Made by a program: the position numbers and the translations under genes
Shown: one piece after another, positions 34,624 through 43,507 of the stretch
Numbering within the stretch: position 1 is the first letter of the stretch
Layout: each line of letters opens with the position of its first letter
Source of the DNA: Ignavibacteriales bacterium
Lineage (GTDB): Bacteria > Bacteroidota > Ignavibacteria > Ignavibacteriales > Ignavibacteriaceae
DNA length: 64,000 bases
Reading direction: 5' to 3'
NCBI GenBank assembly: GCA_012517155.1
Contig: JAAYVN010000026.1
Span: 101,312 to 165,311 of the forward strand
Notes under the pieces: generated by a model
Told to the model about the DNA's origin: nothing
The model's database searches: none
What the model saw: the letters and a program-made list of their open reading frames with translations, nothing else

Positions 34624-35538
34624 ATGTTTTCAGGTCAAACTCGCACCGGCGTACATATTTCTGAACGGAAAATCCAATACATTGAACTCTTGATTGAAAA
34701 TGCAGGAGTTCAAATTGTTGACATAGGGGAGTTTAATTTTAATGAAAATATAGATTTTTCAAAAATCAAAGAGACTATTGTACAGGAAATCCTTGTCGCT
34801 GCTCTTGACTCAAAGTTATTTGCTAACAGGAAATATTCTACAATAGTCTCTTTTGCTTTACCTTTAAACGTATTCAAATTCTTTACTTCCTATAACTGCT
34901 CTCAGTTCGATTTTAAGGAACATCTCGCCTTTCATAGATGGGAAATGCAGCTACTCTATCCGAAAATTGATTTCTCTGATTTAATCTTCTCTTTTGCAAA
35001 TGTTCAGGATACTATACTTTTTGGTAAAAATAGAAAAATTGTAGCTGCTGGTAATCGAAATCTTTTCCATTTCTTGACTACCTTGTGTAAAAAAAATAAG
35101 ATGAGAATTGGAGCATTCGATTTTGCCCATTTTGCATTTGATAAAGCAGTGAAATATTTGAATGACGGTTTCCCTGATGGTATCTCTGCTACAATTTATT
35201 ATAACGATAAATCTGTTTCAATCGAATTGTTCCTCAATGGAGATACAATCTTTCATAAGGTTATTCCTCGTCCCCTTGATACTGATGAGTTTTTATTTGA
35301 CCCAAAAATATTGGACAATGAACTGAAAGTTGCCTCCGGTTTGGTTAGACGGCTTTTTGTTTGTCGGGAATCTGATCCCGATAAAGATTTGAAAATCCTT
35401 GCCTCTGATAACCTCGAAATTATTGATTTAAAACTCACAGATGAAATTGTAATTTCGGAGGATAATTCAAGAATTCTCAGGAGATCGGATATTAATTATA
35501 TTCTTCCTGCTTGTGGAATAGTTTTGAGGCAGCCTTGA
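34624..35538 (+). CDS. Actin-fold protein similar to PilM, weak match
   Basis: The 304-residue protein opens with TGVHISERKIQYIELLIEN, resembling the phosphate-1 motif region of PilM-type actin-like proteins, and contains later segments compatible with that fold (SATIYYNDKSVSIELFLNGD as the second phosphate-binding strand pair). PilM anchors type IV pilus or type II secretion inner-membrane complexes. No other pilus gene is in the window, so assignment rests on weak pattern similarity and on its neighbours. It directly precedes rsmD by one base. Confidence 0.5.
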   Translation: MFSGQTRTGVHISERKIQYIELLIENAGVQIVDIGEFNFNENIDFSKIKETIVQEILVAALDSKLFANRKYSTIVSFALPLNVFKFFTSYNCSQFDFKEHLAFHRWEMQLLYPKIDFSDLIFSFANVQDTILFGKNRKIVAAGNRNLFHFLTTLCKKNKMRIGAFDFAHFAFDKAVKYLNDGFPDGISATIYYNDKSVSIELFLNGDTIFHKVIPRPLDTDEFLFDPKILDNELKVASGLVRRLFVCRESDPDKDLKILASDNLEIIDLKLTDEIVISEDNSRILRRSDINYILPACGIVLRQP

Positions 35539-35539
35539 T

Positions 35540-36103
35540 ATGAGATTACGGATTATCTCTGGCGCATTAAAAGGTAGGTTTATTAAAGCTCCTGACTCAG
35601 ATGTTACGCGCCCCATGACAGATAGAGTTCGCGAAACTCTCTTTAATATACTGAACAATACGATCGATTTTGAAAATATTCACGCTCTTGATTTGTTCTC
35701 TGGTAGTGGTGCTATCGGAATTGAATGCATTAGTAGGGGAGCAGCATTTACTTGTTTTATTGAAAAAAATGCTGTCGTAAGAAAAAATCTTGAGTCAAAT
35801 ATAAATTCGCTTGATATTAAAAATAGAACCTCGATATTTGGAATGGACGTCAATCGGTTTCTGGAAACTACTGACAAAAAATTTGATCTTATAGTTGCTG
35901 ATCCCCCTTTCTTTGATGACTCAGTTCATAAGGGGGTAAAGATTGTTAAGGATAAAAAAATTCTGAATAAGCATGGAATTATGGTCGTCGAAAGATCAGT
36001 TCTGACGGCAAAGAAAGATATTGAAATGTTTGGCATTGAACCTGGGAAAAAAATAGGTGATGCGCTTCTCTATTTCTTTCCTGAATCGAATATTGATGAT
36101 TAA
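35540..36103 (+). CDS. rsmD: 16S rRNA (guanine(966)-N(2))-methyltransferase RsmD
   Basis: The 187-residue SAM-dependent enzyme has the family start MRLRIISGALKGRFIKAP, the TRPMTDRVRETLFNIL segment, SAM-binding LDLFSGSGAIGIECISRG and the catalytic (D/N)PP(F/Y) motif as DPPF. It modifies G966 of 16S rRNA. Length is standard. The gene begins right after the PilM-like gene's stop. Confidence 0.95.
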   Translation: MRLRIISGALKGRFIKAPDSDVTRPMTDRVRETLFNILNNTIDFENIHALDLFSGSGAIGIECISRGAAFTCFIEKNAVVRKNLESNINSLDIKNRTSIFGMDVNRFLETTDKKFDLIVADPPFFDDSVHKGVKIVKDKKILNKHGIMVVERSVLTAKKDIEMFGIEPGKKIGDALLYFFPESNIDD

Positions 36104-36126
36104 AAATAATACCCGAATTGTTTGCC

Positions 36127-36157
36127 TTGATTTCATATGTTATGTCAATTATATTTG
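36127..36157 (+). promoter_or_regulatory. Bacteroidota-type promoter for panD
   Basis: TTG (36127-36129), 20 bases, then TATATTTG (36150-36157). The predicted start lies about 15-20 bases before the ATG at 36176. Its position inside the longest open frame argues for the shorter panD start. Confidence 0.6.
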
Positions 36158-36175
36158 CATATAAATTTTAAAATA

Positions 36176-36535
36176 ATGAGATTAGAAATATTTAAATCAA
36201 AAATTCATAGGGCCACGGTTACCGAAGCAGAACTGTTCTATGAGGGAAGCCTGACAATTGATAAGACTCTTATGGATGCTGCTAATATCCTCCCCTGGGA
36301 GAAAGTTCAGGTCGTTAATATTAATAACGGTGAAAGACTTGAGACTTATGTCCTCGAAGGTGAGAGTAATAGCGGTGTCATATGCCTTAATGGGCCAGCT
36401 GCTAGATTGGGATTTAAAGGCGATGAGGTGATTATTATTACTTATGCTATGATGGAACCGGAAGAAGCCGCTGGTTTTGTTCCAAGAGTTGTCTTCGTTG
36501 ATAAAAATAATAAAATAAAGAGTATAACGGGTTAG
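36176..36535 (+). CDS. panD: Aspartate 1-decarboxylase
   Basis: PanD makes beta-alanine for pantothenate and coenzyme A. I use the ATG at 36176 rather than the earlier one at 36137. It gives the family start [20 protein letters not shown] and puts the self-cleavage site Gly24-Ser25 (YEGSLTID) at its usual position, where Ser25 becomes the pyruvoyl group. The remaining 119 residues match the family ([17 protein letters not shown]). A promoter lies between the two candidate starts. Confidence 0.95.
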   Translation: MRLEIFKSKIHRATVTEAELFYEGSLTIDKTLMDAANILPWEKVQVVNINNGERLETYVLEGESNSGVICLNGPAARLGFKGDEVIIITYAMMEPEEAAGFVPRVVFVDKNNKIKSITG

Positions 36536-36537
36536 GT

Positions 36538-37032
36538 ATGAATAAACTTTTGTTGATTATCATACTTATAAATGTTGCTATTTACCCTCAGATTAAAAAT
36601 ACTGAGATATTAAAACCAACTGTTAAAGAATCCATTATCAGTGATTCACCTAATTTAGTTTTTGGTTTTATTAATCCTTCTAACTTTTTTATGAGGCATT
36701 CTTACAGTATGTCCTATTCTTCCTTTGGAAATAATGGGCTTGCTTTAGGAGTTTATACTAACAATATGCTATATAAAGTTGCTGACAACCTTACCGTTGA
36801 GGTTGATGCTAGTTTGATTCATTCTCCTTACAGTTCCTTCGGTAAAGATCATCAAAATATGATAAATGGTATTTACTTGAGCAGGGCACAGATTAATTAT
36901 CAACCATGGGAAAATTTTAATGTGATTATGCAGTACCGCTCTGTCCCAGATGGTTTCTATTCACCATATGGCTACGGATATAATAGATTGGGAATTATGA
37001 ATCGAAGTAATTCCATTTTTCCTGATTTTTAA
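36538..37032 (+). CDS. Exported protein of unknown function
   Basis: The 164-residue product begins with a signal peptide (MNKLLLIIILINVAIYPQ). The mature part is aromatic and Ser/Asn/Tyr rich with alternating beta-like segments (MRHSYSMSYSSFGNNGLALGVYT, split here for reading), consistent with a small outer membrane or periplasmic beta protein. I recognise no family. It lies 2 bp after panD and overlaps the next gene by one base (TAATG), so it is co-translated with the LytR_C-domain protein. Confidence 0.7.
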   Translation: MNKLLLIIILINVAIYPQIKNTEILKPTVKESIISDSPNLVFGFINPSNFFMRHSYSMSYSSFGNNGLALGVYTNNMLYKVADNLTVEVDASLIHSPYSSFGKDHQNMINGIYLSRAQINYQPWENFNVIMQYRSVPDGFYSPYGYGYNRLGIMNRSNSIFPDF

Positions 37033-37517
37033 TGAAAAAATTGCAGGATAAAGGAAAAACATCAGACGCTGCTCTCATATATGGATCGGGGAACCGGCAG
37101 TTGATATTTTATTCTTCGGTAACGCTTCTTTCTCTTATTATCATTTATCTCGCCTATAACCTGATTCAAAAAATTGATTTCAGAAGCAATGCTGATGATT
37201 CGAAATTTGACTCTCCCCCCAAAAAAATACTTCAGGTCGAAGTCCTTAATGGCTGCGGTATTGCCGGTGCTGGAGATGTAATTACCAATTTCTTGCGGCA
37301 AAAGGGTTTCGACGTAATAAGTACAGGCAACTACCAGAATTTCGACGTTGATGAAACAATTATTATTGATCGCGTTGGTAATATCTCAACTGGATTCAAA
37401 ATAGCAGATTCTTTAGGAATCCCTCGAGTAAACACCATTACACAAATTAATAGGGGATTGTTGCTCGATGCAACCATTATAATCGGCAAGGATTTTAATT
37501 CTTTTCAACAAAAATAG
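37032..37517 (+). CDS. Membrane-anchored LytR C-terminal-domain protein
   Basis: The 161-residue protein has one membrane helix (about 28-47) and a C-terminal LytR_C domain (about 68-158) starting LQVEVLNGCGIAGAG and ending ATIIIGKDF. The LytR_CpsA_Psr catalytic domain is absent. Such stand-alone domains occur widely in the envelope; role unknown. It precedes rsfS by 8 bp. Confidence 0.8.
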   Translation: MKKLQDKGKTSDAALIYGSGNRQLIFYSSVTLLSLIIIYLAYNLIQKIDFRSNADDSKFDSPPKKILQVEVLNGCGIAGAGDVITNFLRQKGFDVISTGNYQNFDVDETIIIDRVGNISTGFKIADSLGIPRVNTITQINRGLLLDATIIIGKDFNSFQQK

Positions 37518-37525
37518 GTATAATA

Positions 37526-37897
37526 TTGAGTCCGGAAGAACTTACTAATAAAATTGCAGATCTGATATTTGAGAAAAAGGGAAGAGATGTTAAGCTGTTG
37601 AACCTTAATGGTATTACCACAATAGCTGATTACTTCATCGTCTGTAGCGCAGACTCGGATACTCAAATTAAAGCGATTTCTGATCACATCGATAAAACTC
37701 TGAAAGACCTTGGTATTAAGGTCTGGCATCGGGAAGGATACACTGGGTTAAACTGGGTTTTACTTGATTATGTGGATGTCGTCGTCCATATCTTTAAACC
37801 TGAGACCCGGGAGTTTTATAATCTTGAAAAACTTTGGGGTGATGCTGAGATAACTGACATCGTTGATCCTCTGCTCGAAAAAGGAAAAAAGAAGTGA
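37526..37897 (+). CDS. rsfS: Ribosome silencing factor RsfS
   Basis: The 123-residue Iojap/DUF143 protein binds L14 and blocks subunit joining during starvation. The family features are present: LNGITTIADYFIVCSADSD, HREGYTGLNWVLLDYVDVVVHIF, FYNLEKLWGDAE. The start is TTG, giving the standard N-terminus. Its stop overlaps the argS GTG by four bases (GTGA). Confidence 0.95.
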   Translation: MSPEELTNKIADLIFEKKGRDVKLLNLNGITTIADYFIVCSADSDTQIKAISDHIDKTLKDLGIKVWHREGYTGLNWVLLDYVDVVVHIFKPETREFYNLEKLWGDAEITDIVDPLLEKGKKK

Positions 37898-39522
37898 AAA
37901 ATTATCTCCATTCTCTCTTCGCCGAAGCTGCAACACGTCTTGACTATCTTAATGGGATTAAACTGACATTTGATATCCCTAAATCTCCGGAGCATGGGGA
38001 TTATTCTTCTAATGCCCCTATGATATTGGCAAAAAACTTAAAAAAAGCTCCTCGTCTCATCGCTCAGGATATTGTAGCTAATCTTAAAACAGACTCGCAC
38101 ATTATCAGCAAAATAGAAATTGCAGGAAATGGTTTTATCAACTTCTTCTTTACTCCGCTTTTTCTTTCGAAATTGGTTTCCGAGATTATTGAGAAAAACG
38201 GAGATTTTGGTAAGAGTACTTCTTATTCTGGGAAAAAGGCGAATGTTGAATTTGTTAGCGCAAATCCTACCGGACCTCTGACTGTTGGACATGGAAGAAA
38301 TGCAGTTTGTGGAGATACTATCGCCAACTTGCTTGAATGGGTAGGTTATTCAGTTGATAGGGAATACTATTTTAATAATGCCGGCAGGCAAATGAGGGTT
38401 CTGGGGGACTCTGTTAAAAAAAGATATCTTGAAATCCTTGGCGATAATATGGAATTTCCTGATGATTACTATCAGGGACAATATATTAATCTTATCGCTC
38501 AGAAAATTTATGAAAAATATGGTGATACTTTAAGAGACGAAGATCCTGAGGGAATTTTCAAAAGTACAGCTGAACAGGAAATCTTTTTGGAAATTAAGAA
38601 TTCTTTAGCAAATCTTGATATTAATCATAAAATATTCTATAATGAAAATGACCTCTATACAGAGGGGAAAATTCAAGCTCTTATTAACTCTTTTGAAGAA
38701 AAATCTCTGAGTTATAAAAAAGAGGGTGCTGTCTGGCTTAAACTGACTGAAATGGGCAATGAAGCTGATAAAGTAATCGTAAAATCAACCGGTGAACCGA
38801 CTTACAGGCTTCCCGATATTGCTTATCATATAGTTAAACTTGATAGAGCATATGACCTTCTTATTGATATTTTTGGGTCTGATCATACTGCAACTTATCC
38901 TGATGTTCTTGCTGCTATAAATAACCTCGGCTACGATTCCGGAAAAGTTAAAGTAATTATCCACCAATTTGTCACCGTTATCAAAGATGGTGAGATTGTA
39001 AAAATGTCAACAAGAAAAGCAAACTATATTACTTTAGATGAACTTACGGAAGAAGTTGGTAAGGATGCAGTTAGATATTTCTTTAACATGCGAAATCTTA
39101 ACTCTCATATGAATTTTGATTTGAATCTTGCTAAGGAAAAATCAGAAGAGAATCCGGTTTTCTATGTCCAGTACGCTCATGCCCGGATTTCCTCAATAAT
39201 TCGAATGGCTCAGGACAACAACATAGCCCCTTCGCTGCAAGATCTCGGTTTACTTTCCTCCGAGGATGAAATCCGTCTGTTGAAAATATTGAATCTCTTC
39301 AAAGAAGAAGTTTTACTTGCCGCAACAAATTGTGATCCTCAACGCATAACTGCATATGTCGAGGAGCTCGCTAAAGCTTTCCACAAATTTTATACAACTT
39401 GCAGGATAATTGGAGTTGAAAAAAACCTTTCATCAGCTAGACTCACACTGATTAACGCAGTTCGGATTGTGTTGGCAAATGGGCTCTCAATATTGGGTGT
39501 TTCTGCTCCTGATAAAATGTAA
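37894..39522 (+). CDS. argS: Arginyl-tRNA synthetase
   Basis: The 542-residue class I synthetase has an N-terminal Add1 domain, the HIGH-like motif VGHGRNAVCGD after VEFVSANPTGPLT, the KMSxR motif as KMSTR and the C-terminal DALR anticodon domain (VLYVQYAHARI-like VFYVQYAHARI). It uses a GTG start overlapping rsfS. It ends convergent to nagA with four bases between the coding regions. Confidence 0.97.
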   Translation: MKNYLHSLFAEAATRLDYLNGIKLTFDIPKSPEHGDYSSNAPMILAKNLKKAPRLIAQDIVANLKTDSHIISKIEIAGNGFINFFFTPLFLSKLVSEIIEKNGDFGKSTSYSGKKANVEFVSANPTGPLTVGHGRNAVCGDTIANLLEWVGYSVDREYYFNNAGRQMRVLGDSVKKRYLEILGDNMEFPDDYYQGQYINLIAQKIYEKYGDTLRDEDPEGIFKSTAEQEIFLEIKNSLANLDINHKIFYNENDLYTEGKIQALINSFEEKSLSYKKEGAVWLKLTEMGNEADKVIVKSTGEPTYRLPDIAYHIVKLDRAYDLLIDIFGSDHTATYPDVLAAINNLGYDSGKVKVIIHQFVTVIKDGEIVKMSTRKANYITLDELTEEVGKDAVRYFFNMRNLNSHMNFDLNLAKEKSEENPVFYVQYAHARISSIIRMAQDNNIAPSLQDLGLLSSEDEIRLLKILNLFKEEVLLAATNCDPQRITAYVEELAKAFHKFYTTCRIIGVEKNLSSARLTLINAVRIVLANGLSILGVSAPDKM

Positions 39523-39526
39523 CTGA

Positions 39527-40678
39527 TTAATGAACTTTTCTGCCACCTACAAATGTATGCAAAACGTTTAGTTCGTCATCAGTGATTATTAGATCTGCAT
39601 CATAACCTATTTCAATCTTTCCCTTTTGATGATCAATCCTAAGTACCTTGGCTGGATTAAGACTCGCAGTATTAATAGCCTCTGATAAAGTTGAATTTGT
39701 CCATTCCTTGAATTTCTTTACCATTACGTTCAAAGGTGTTGTGCTTCCTATCAGGGTTCCGTCTGTATATTTGGCAGCTCCCTCTTTTGAAATGTAATCC
39801 TTCCCATTATATACGTAACTCCCTTCCGGAAGCCCTAGCGCTTGCACCCCATCTGTTATACAAACACAGTTTTCAGAGCCAAGATTTTCCTTTGCTAAAT
39901 TTATCATTCTGGGATTCAAATGATGCCCGTCGGTAATTATCTGTGATGGGAGCTTCCTTTCAAATATAGCTGCAATCGGTCCCGGATTTCTGTGGTGCAA
40001 TGGATTCATTGCATTAAATAAATGGGTAACATGCGTGATACCCGAATCAATCCCGCACAATGTTTCTTCATATGTTGCAGTGCTGTGTGCGAAGGAGGCT
40101 ACTGCCTTGTTTTTTACAAGCTCTTTGATTGCTTCAAGATTTCCTTCCATTTCAGGAGCAATAGTCATCATTTTAAGTTCTCCCCCGCAGATCTCCATTA
40201 TCTCGTCAATTCCGCCTTGTTGATAAGTATAAATAGAGTTAATATCAAGTCCCCCTTTTTTTTCAGGATGTATATATGGTCCTTCTAGATGCCACCCAAG
40301 CAGATTTGCTCCATCAAGTTCAGCACCTATATATTTATTTGCTAACTTTATGTGTCCATTATTAACCGTCGGTTTGACTACTGTGGTTGAAAGGAAAGAT
40401 GTCGTGCCGCATTCCGCTAAGGTTTTTGCGATTGCCGGGATTGCTTCATCAATTGAATCAAGCACATCATATCCTCCGGCACCCTGAATATGTACATCAA
40501 TAAATCCGGGAAAAAGAAAATTTCCTTTCGCATCGGTTACTCGACAACCCTCTGAATCAATTGATTTTTCAATTCTTGCAATCTTACCTGCAACTATTAA
40601 AACATCCCTTAGGATTTTTTCTCCTGAATTCTGCACTAAATAAGCGTTTTTAATTACTGTTTTGTTATCTGTCAACAT
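39527..40678 (-). CDS. nagA: N-acetylglucosamine-6-phosphate deacetylase
   Basis: The 383-residue amidohydrolase removes acetate from GlcNAc-6-phosphate during amino-sugar and wall recycling. Motifs include PGFIDVHIQGAGG, GWHLEGPYIHPEKKGG with the metal-binding Glu, SFAHSTATYEE, HVTHLFNAMNPLHHRNPG, IITDGHHLNP and the catalytic Asp region (CVCITDGVQA). Length and motif order fit NagA. No nagB or transport gene is adjacent. Confidence 0.94.
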   Translation of the reverse strand: MLTDNKTVIKNAYLVQNSGEKILRDVLIVAGKIARIEKSIDSEGCRVTDAKGNFLFPGFIDVHIQGAGGYDVLDSIDEAIPAIAKTLAECGTTSFLSTTVVKPTVNNGHIKLANKYIGAELDGANLLGWHLEGPYIHPEKKGGLDINSIYTYQQGGIDEIMEICGGELKMMTIAPEMEGNLEAIKELVKNKAVASFAHSTATYEETLCGIDSGITHVTHLFNAMNPLHHRNPGPIAAIFERKLPSQIITDGHHLNPRMINLAKENLGSENCVCITDGVQALGLPEGSYVYNGKDYISKEGAAKYTDGTLIGSTTPLNVMVKKFKEWTNSTLSEAINTASLNPAKVLRIDHQKGKIEIGYDADLIITDDELNVLHTFVGGRKVH

Positions 40679-40827
40679 TAAGCGTTCCTGAATAAAGTGA
40701 TTAATTTTTCATCTTATAAAAATAATGATTTTATTTGATTATTAAATATTAAAAAGGCATTTTTACTAATGAGATTATTTAGATTATCTCAGTGTACTAA
40801 AAATTTTTAATTATTTTGGAGTAGATC

Positions 40828-41745
40828 GTGGGTTTATTAATAGTTGGTTCATTGGCAATGGATACCGTTGAAACACCTTTTAACAGAGTTGATGATGCTC
40901 TTGGGGGATCAGCGACATATATCTCTTTAGCTGCTAGTTATTTTACTGCTCCGGTTAATCTGGTTGGAGTTGTCGGTGAGGATTTCCCCAAGAAATATAT
41001 TGATCTGTTAGAGAACCACAATATTGATTTACAAGGACTTCAAGTGGTCCCTGGTGAAAAAACATTTCGTTGGGCTGGTAAATATCATTACGATATGAAT
41101 TCCCGCGACACTTTGCTTACGGAATTGAATGTGTTTAGTAATTTTAATCCTGTCATCCCGTATAAACTTCGCAAAAACAGATTTGTGTGTCTCGGAAATA
41201 TTGACCCCTCACTCCAACTGAGAGTTCTTGATCAAATTGAAAAAACCGACTTCGTTGTCTGTGATACTATGAATTATTGGATCGAAGGTAAACTGGACGA
41301 CTTGCTCAAAGTTCTGAAAAGGACGAATCTTCTTATTATTAACGATAGTGAAGCTCGGCTTCTTGCTCAGGAACCAAACTTGATTAAAGCCGCAAAGAAA
41401 ATTAGAGATCTCGGATCCGAAATCCTTATTATTAAAAAAGGGGAACATGGTGCACTTTTATTTGCTGATAGTATTATTTTTTCTGCACCTGCTTATCCCT
41501 TGGAAAGTATTTTTGATCCAACTGGAGCAGGCGATACATTTGCAGGTGGATTGATAGGATATTTGCATAAAACCCAGGATTTAAGTCCTGAAAACATAAA
41601 AAGAGCAGTCGTTTTCGGTAGTACAATGGCCTCCTTCTGTGTGGAAGAGTTTAGCACAAAAGGACTTGAGGACTTGTCTTACCTTAGAATTAAAGATCGT
41701 TATAGGGATTTCCTCTCAATTTCTAGGTTTGATGAAAGTGAGTGA
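40828..41745 (+). CDS. PfkB-family carbohydrate kinase
   Basis: The 305-residue sugar or nucleoside kinase starts at GTG after GGAG. It has the N-terminal GGSATYISLAAS substrate motif, the anion-hole/catalytic motif DPTGAGDTFAGG near residues 233-244 (Asp as base), and the PfkB fold length. The substrate cannot be read from sequence. The next gene, mtnA, overlaps its end by 14 bp. A role in methylthioadenosine or ribose salvage, perhaps supplying phosphorylated methylthioribose, is an inference from this coupling. Confidence 0.88.
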   Translation: MGLLIVGSLAMDTVETPFNRVDDALGGSATYISLAASYFTAPVNLVGVVGEDFPKKYIDLLENHNIDLQGLQVVPGEKTFRWAGKYHYDMNSRDTLLTELNVFSNFNPVIPYKLRKNRFVCLGNIDPSLQLRVLDQIEKTDFVVCDTMNYWIEGKLDDLLKVLKRTNLLIINDSEARLLAQEPNLIKAAKKIRDLGSEILIIKKGEHGALLFADSIIFSAPAYPLESIFDPTGAGDTFAGGLIGYLHKTQDLSPENIKRAVVFGSTMASFCVEEFSTKGLEDLSYLRIKDRYRDFLSISRFDESE

Positions 41746-42733
41746 TTACTTCAATATTCGTTATTCTGATGGTTTTTTTGAATTCATTAATCAGACTAAA
41801 CTCCCTTTTGAAGAGAAGATTACTAAAACTGATGACTATGAAGTTATTGCACAGGCAATTGAAAGACTCGAGATTCGTGGTGCTCCTGCAATAGGTATTG
41901 CAGCTGCATTTGGACTTCTTTTATCACAAAAAAAAAGCATATCAGAATCCGCTTTTCTGTTAGCTTATGATAGATTGAAAAATACTAGACCCACCGCTGT
42001 AAATCTTTTTATTGGGTTGGAATATATGAAGGAGTATTTTCTTTCCTTACTTTCGTCAATAAAAGAAAAACCTCTTAAGAATTTTAACCATAGTCTCTAC
42101 ATTAGTCTTGAGCTAAAAGCTTTGGAATTTATGCAAAACGATATTCTAAGCTGCAAAAGAATCGCAGAAAATGGTATCGATATTTTTGCAAAAAAAAGTA
42201 ATGTCCTTACACATTGTAATACAGGCAAACTTGCAACTGGTGGAGATGGAACTGCCTTTGCAGTTATCAAACTTGCACATGAGAAAAACCTGATTAATCA
42301 TGTATATGCGGATGAAACCCGCCCACTCCTGCAAGGCTCAAGGTTAACTGCCTATGAATTGAATAAAGCTGGTATTCCGTTTTCCATAATTACCGACTCG
42401 ACTGCTGGATTTCTGATGCAACAAGGAAAAATTGATTTGGTGATTACAGGAGCTGATAGAATTGCGGCAAATGGTGATGTGGCAAACAAAATCGGGACTT
42501 ATTCCATCGCAGTTCTTGCCCACTTTCATAAAATCCCTTTTTACATTGCTGCTCCCCAAACTACATTCGATAAAAATATCATTTCTTTGCACTCTATTCC
42601 AATTGAATTAAGAAAACCGGAGGAAATTTCAGCATTTGGAAACATCCAGGTTACGGATCCCGGTTTCAATTATTATAATCCCGCTTTTGATACAATTCCG
42701 GCTAATTTAATTACTAAAATTATTACTGATTGA
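41732..42733 (+). CDS. mtnA: S-methyl-5-thioribose-1-phosphate isomerase
   Basis: The 333-residue protein, from the ATG at 41732 (another possible start is the GTG at 41738), matches the eIF2B-like isomerase family: RGAPAIGIAAAFGLLL, TRPTAVNLFIGL, VLTHCNTGKLATGGDGTA with the catalytic Cys, and TGADRIAANGDVANKIGTYSIA with the catalytic Asp. It converts methylthioribose-1-phosphate to methylthioribulose-1-phosphate in methionine salvage. Close relatives can act on 5-deoxyribose-1-phosphate. An earlier start at 41639 would overlap the kinase gene by about 100 bp and lacks family similarity. Confidence 0.93.
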   Translation: MKVSDYFNIRYSDGFFEFINQTKLPFEEKITKTDDYEVIAQAIERLEIRGAPAIGIAAAFGLLLSQKKSISESAFLLAYDRLKNTRPTAVNLFIGLEYMKEYFLSLLSSIKEKPLKNFNHSLYISLELKALEFMQNDILSCKRIAENGIDIFAKKSNVLTHCNTGKLATGGDGTAFAVIKLAHEKNLINHVYADETRPLLQGSRLTAYELNKAGIPFSIITDSTAGFLMQQGKIDLVITGADRIAANGDVANKIGTYSIAVLAHFHKIPFYIAAPQTTFDKNIISLHSIPIELRKPEEISAFGNIQVTDPGFNYYNPAFDTIPANLITKIITD

Positions 42734-42755
42734 TTTTTTTAATCTCTCTGGTATA

Positions 42756-43484
42756 ATGAGCGAAATCTTAAAAACCGAAGCTATTGTTCTGACAAAAATT
42801 AACTATAGTGATTCAAGTAAAATTGTTACCCTCTTTTCTGAAAAACTTGGAAAAGTCACATTAATAGTAAAAGGAGGACGTAATAAAAATTCAAAAACAG
42901 GTATTATTGTCGATCCGATGAATATCATAAATGTTGTAATTTATAATAAATCTGGCCGTGATGTGCAATTACTTTCGTCTGCTGATCTTGTCTCCCTTTT
43001 CAGTAATATTAGAAGTGATTATAACAAATTGAAGTATGGTTTTGCCATTCTCGAGCTTATTAATGGTCAGTATCTTCATGAAGAGCCAAATCCTCGTCTC
43101 TATTTGGGTATAAAAAAAATTTTTGAACGTCTGAATAGCTTTGAAGAAGAACCTCAGATTGTTTTCCTTAGGTTTTTCTTGTTCTTTCTTAAAGAACTCG
43201 GCTTTGATATCAGCGTTGCAACTTGTCCTCTTTGCAATTCTGACCTTCCTGGGAACAAATTCTATGGATTTGTCTATTCCAGAGGGATCATTTGCTCAAA
43301 TTGTGCTGAAAAAGGTAATGGTTTAGAACTTTCTACGGAACTTTTTGATTTGTATAATTGTCTAAAGTTCAAAAAAACAGTAAATTTTAATAAGTTGACG
43401 ATTGATCTGATTCAGTCCCAGTTGATACGTTTTCTTCAACATCATTCAATTGGATTTAACGAACTCAAATCATTAAACGGGTAA
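42756..43484 (+). CDS. recO: DNA repair protein RecO
   Basis: The 242-residue protein has the N-terminal OB fold of RecO (ILKTEAIVLTKINYSDSSKIVTLFSEKLGKV) and a C-terminal helical domain with a zinc knuckle (CPLCNSDLPGN then GIICSNC). RecO loads RecA onto SSB-coated single-stranded DNA with RecR. It sits 22 bp after mtnA and 23 bp before the Do-type protease, probably in one transcript. Confidence 0.93.
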   Translation: MSEILKTEAIVLTKINYSDSSKIVTLFSEKLGKVTLIVKGGRNKNSKTGIIVDPMNIINVVIYNKSGRDVQLLSSADLVSLFSNIRSDYNKLKYGFAILELINGQYLHEEPNPRLYLGIKKIFERLNSFEEEPQIVFLRFFLFFLKELGFDISVATCPLCNSDLPGNKFYGFVYSRGIICSNCAEKGNGLELSTELFDLYNCLKFKKTVNFNKLTIDLIQSQLIRFLQHHSIGFNELKSLNG

Positions 43485-43507
43485 AATAATCAATACGAGG
43501 ATCTATA

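Noticed and set aside
36137..36175. Upstream ATG of panD at 36137
   Set aside because: A predicted promoter lies inside this stretch, and the shorter start puts the Gly24-Ser25 cleavage site in register with the family.
41639..41731. Upstream start of mtnA at 41639
   Set aside because: It would overlap the kinase gene by over 100 bp and the added residues have no similarity to MtnA.
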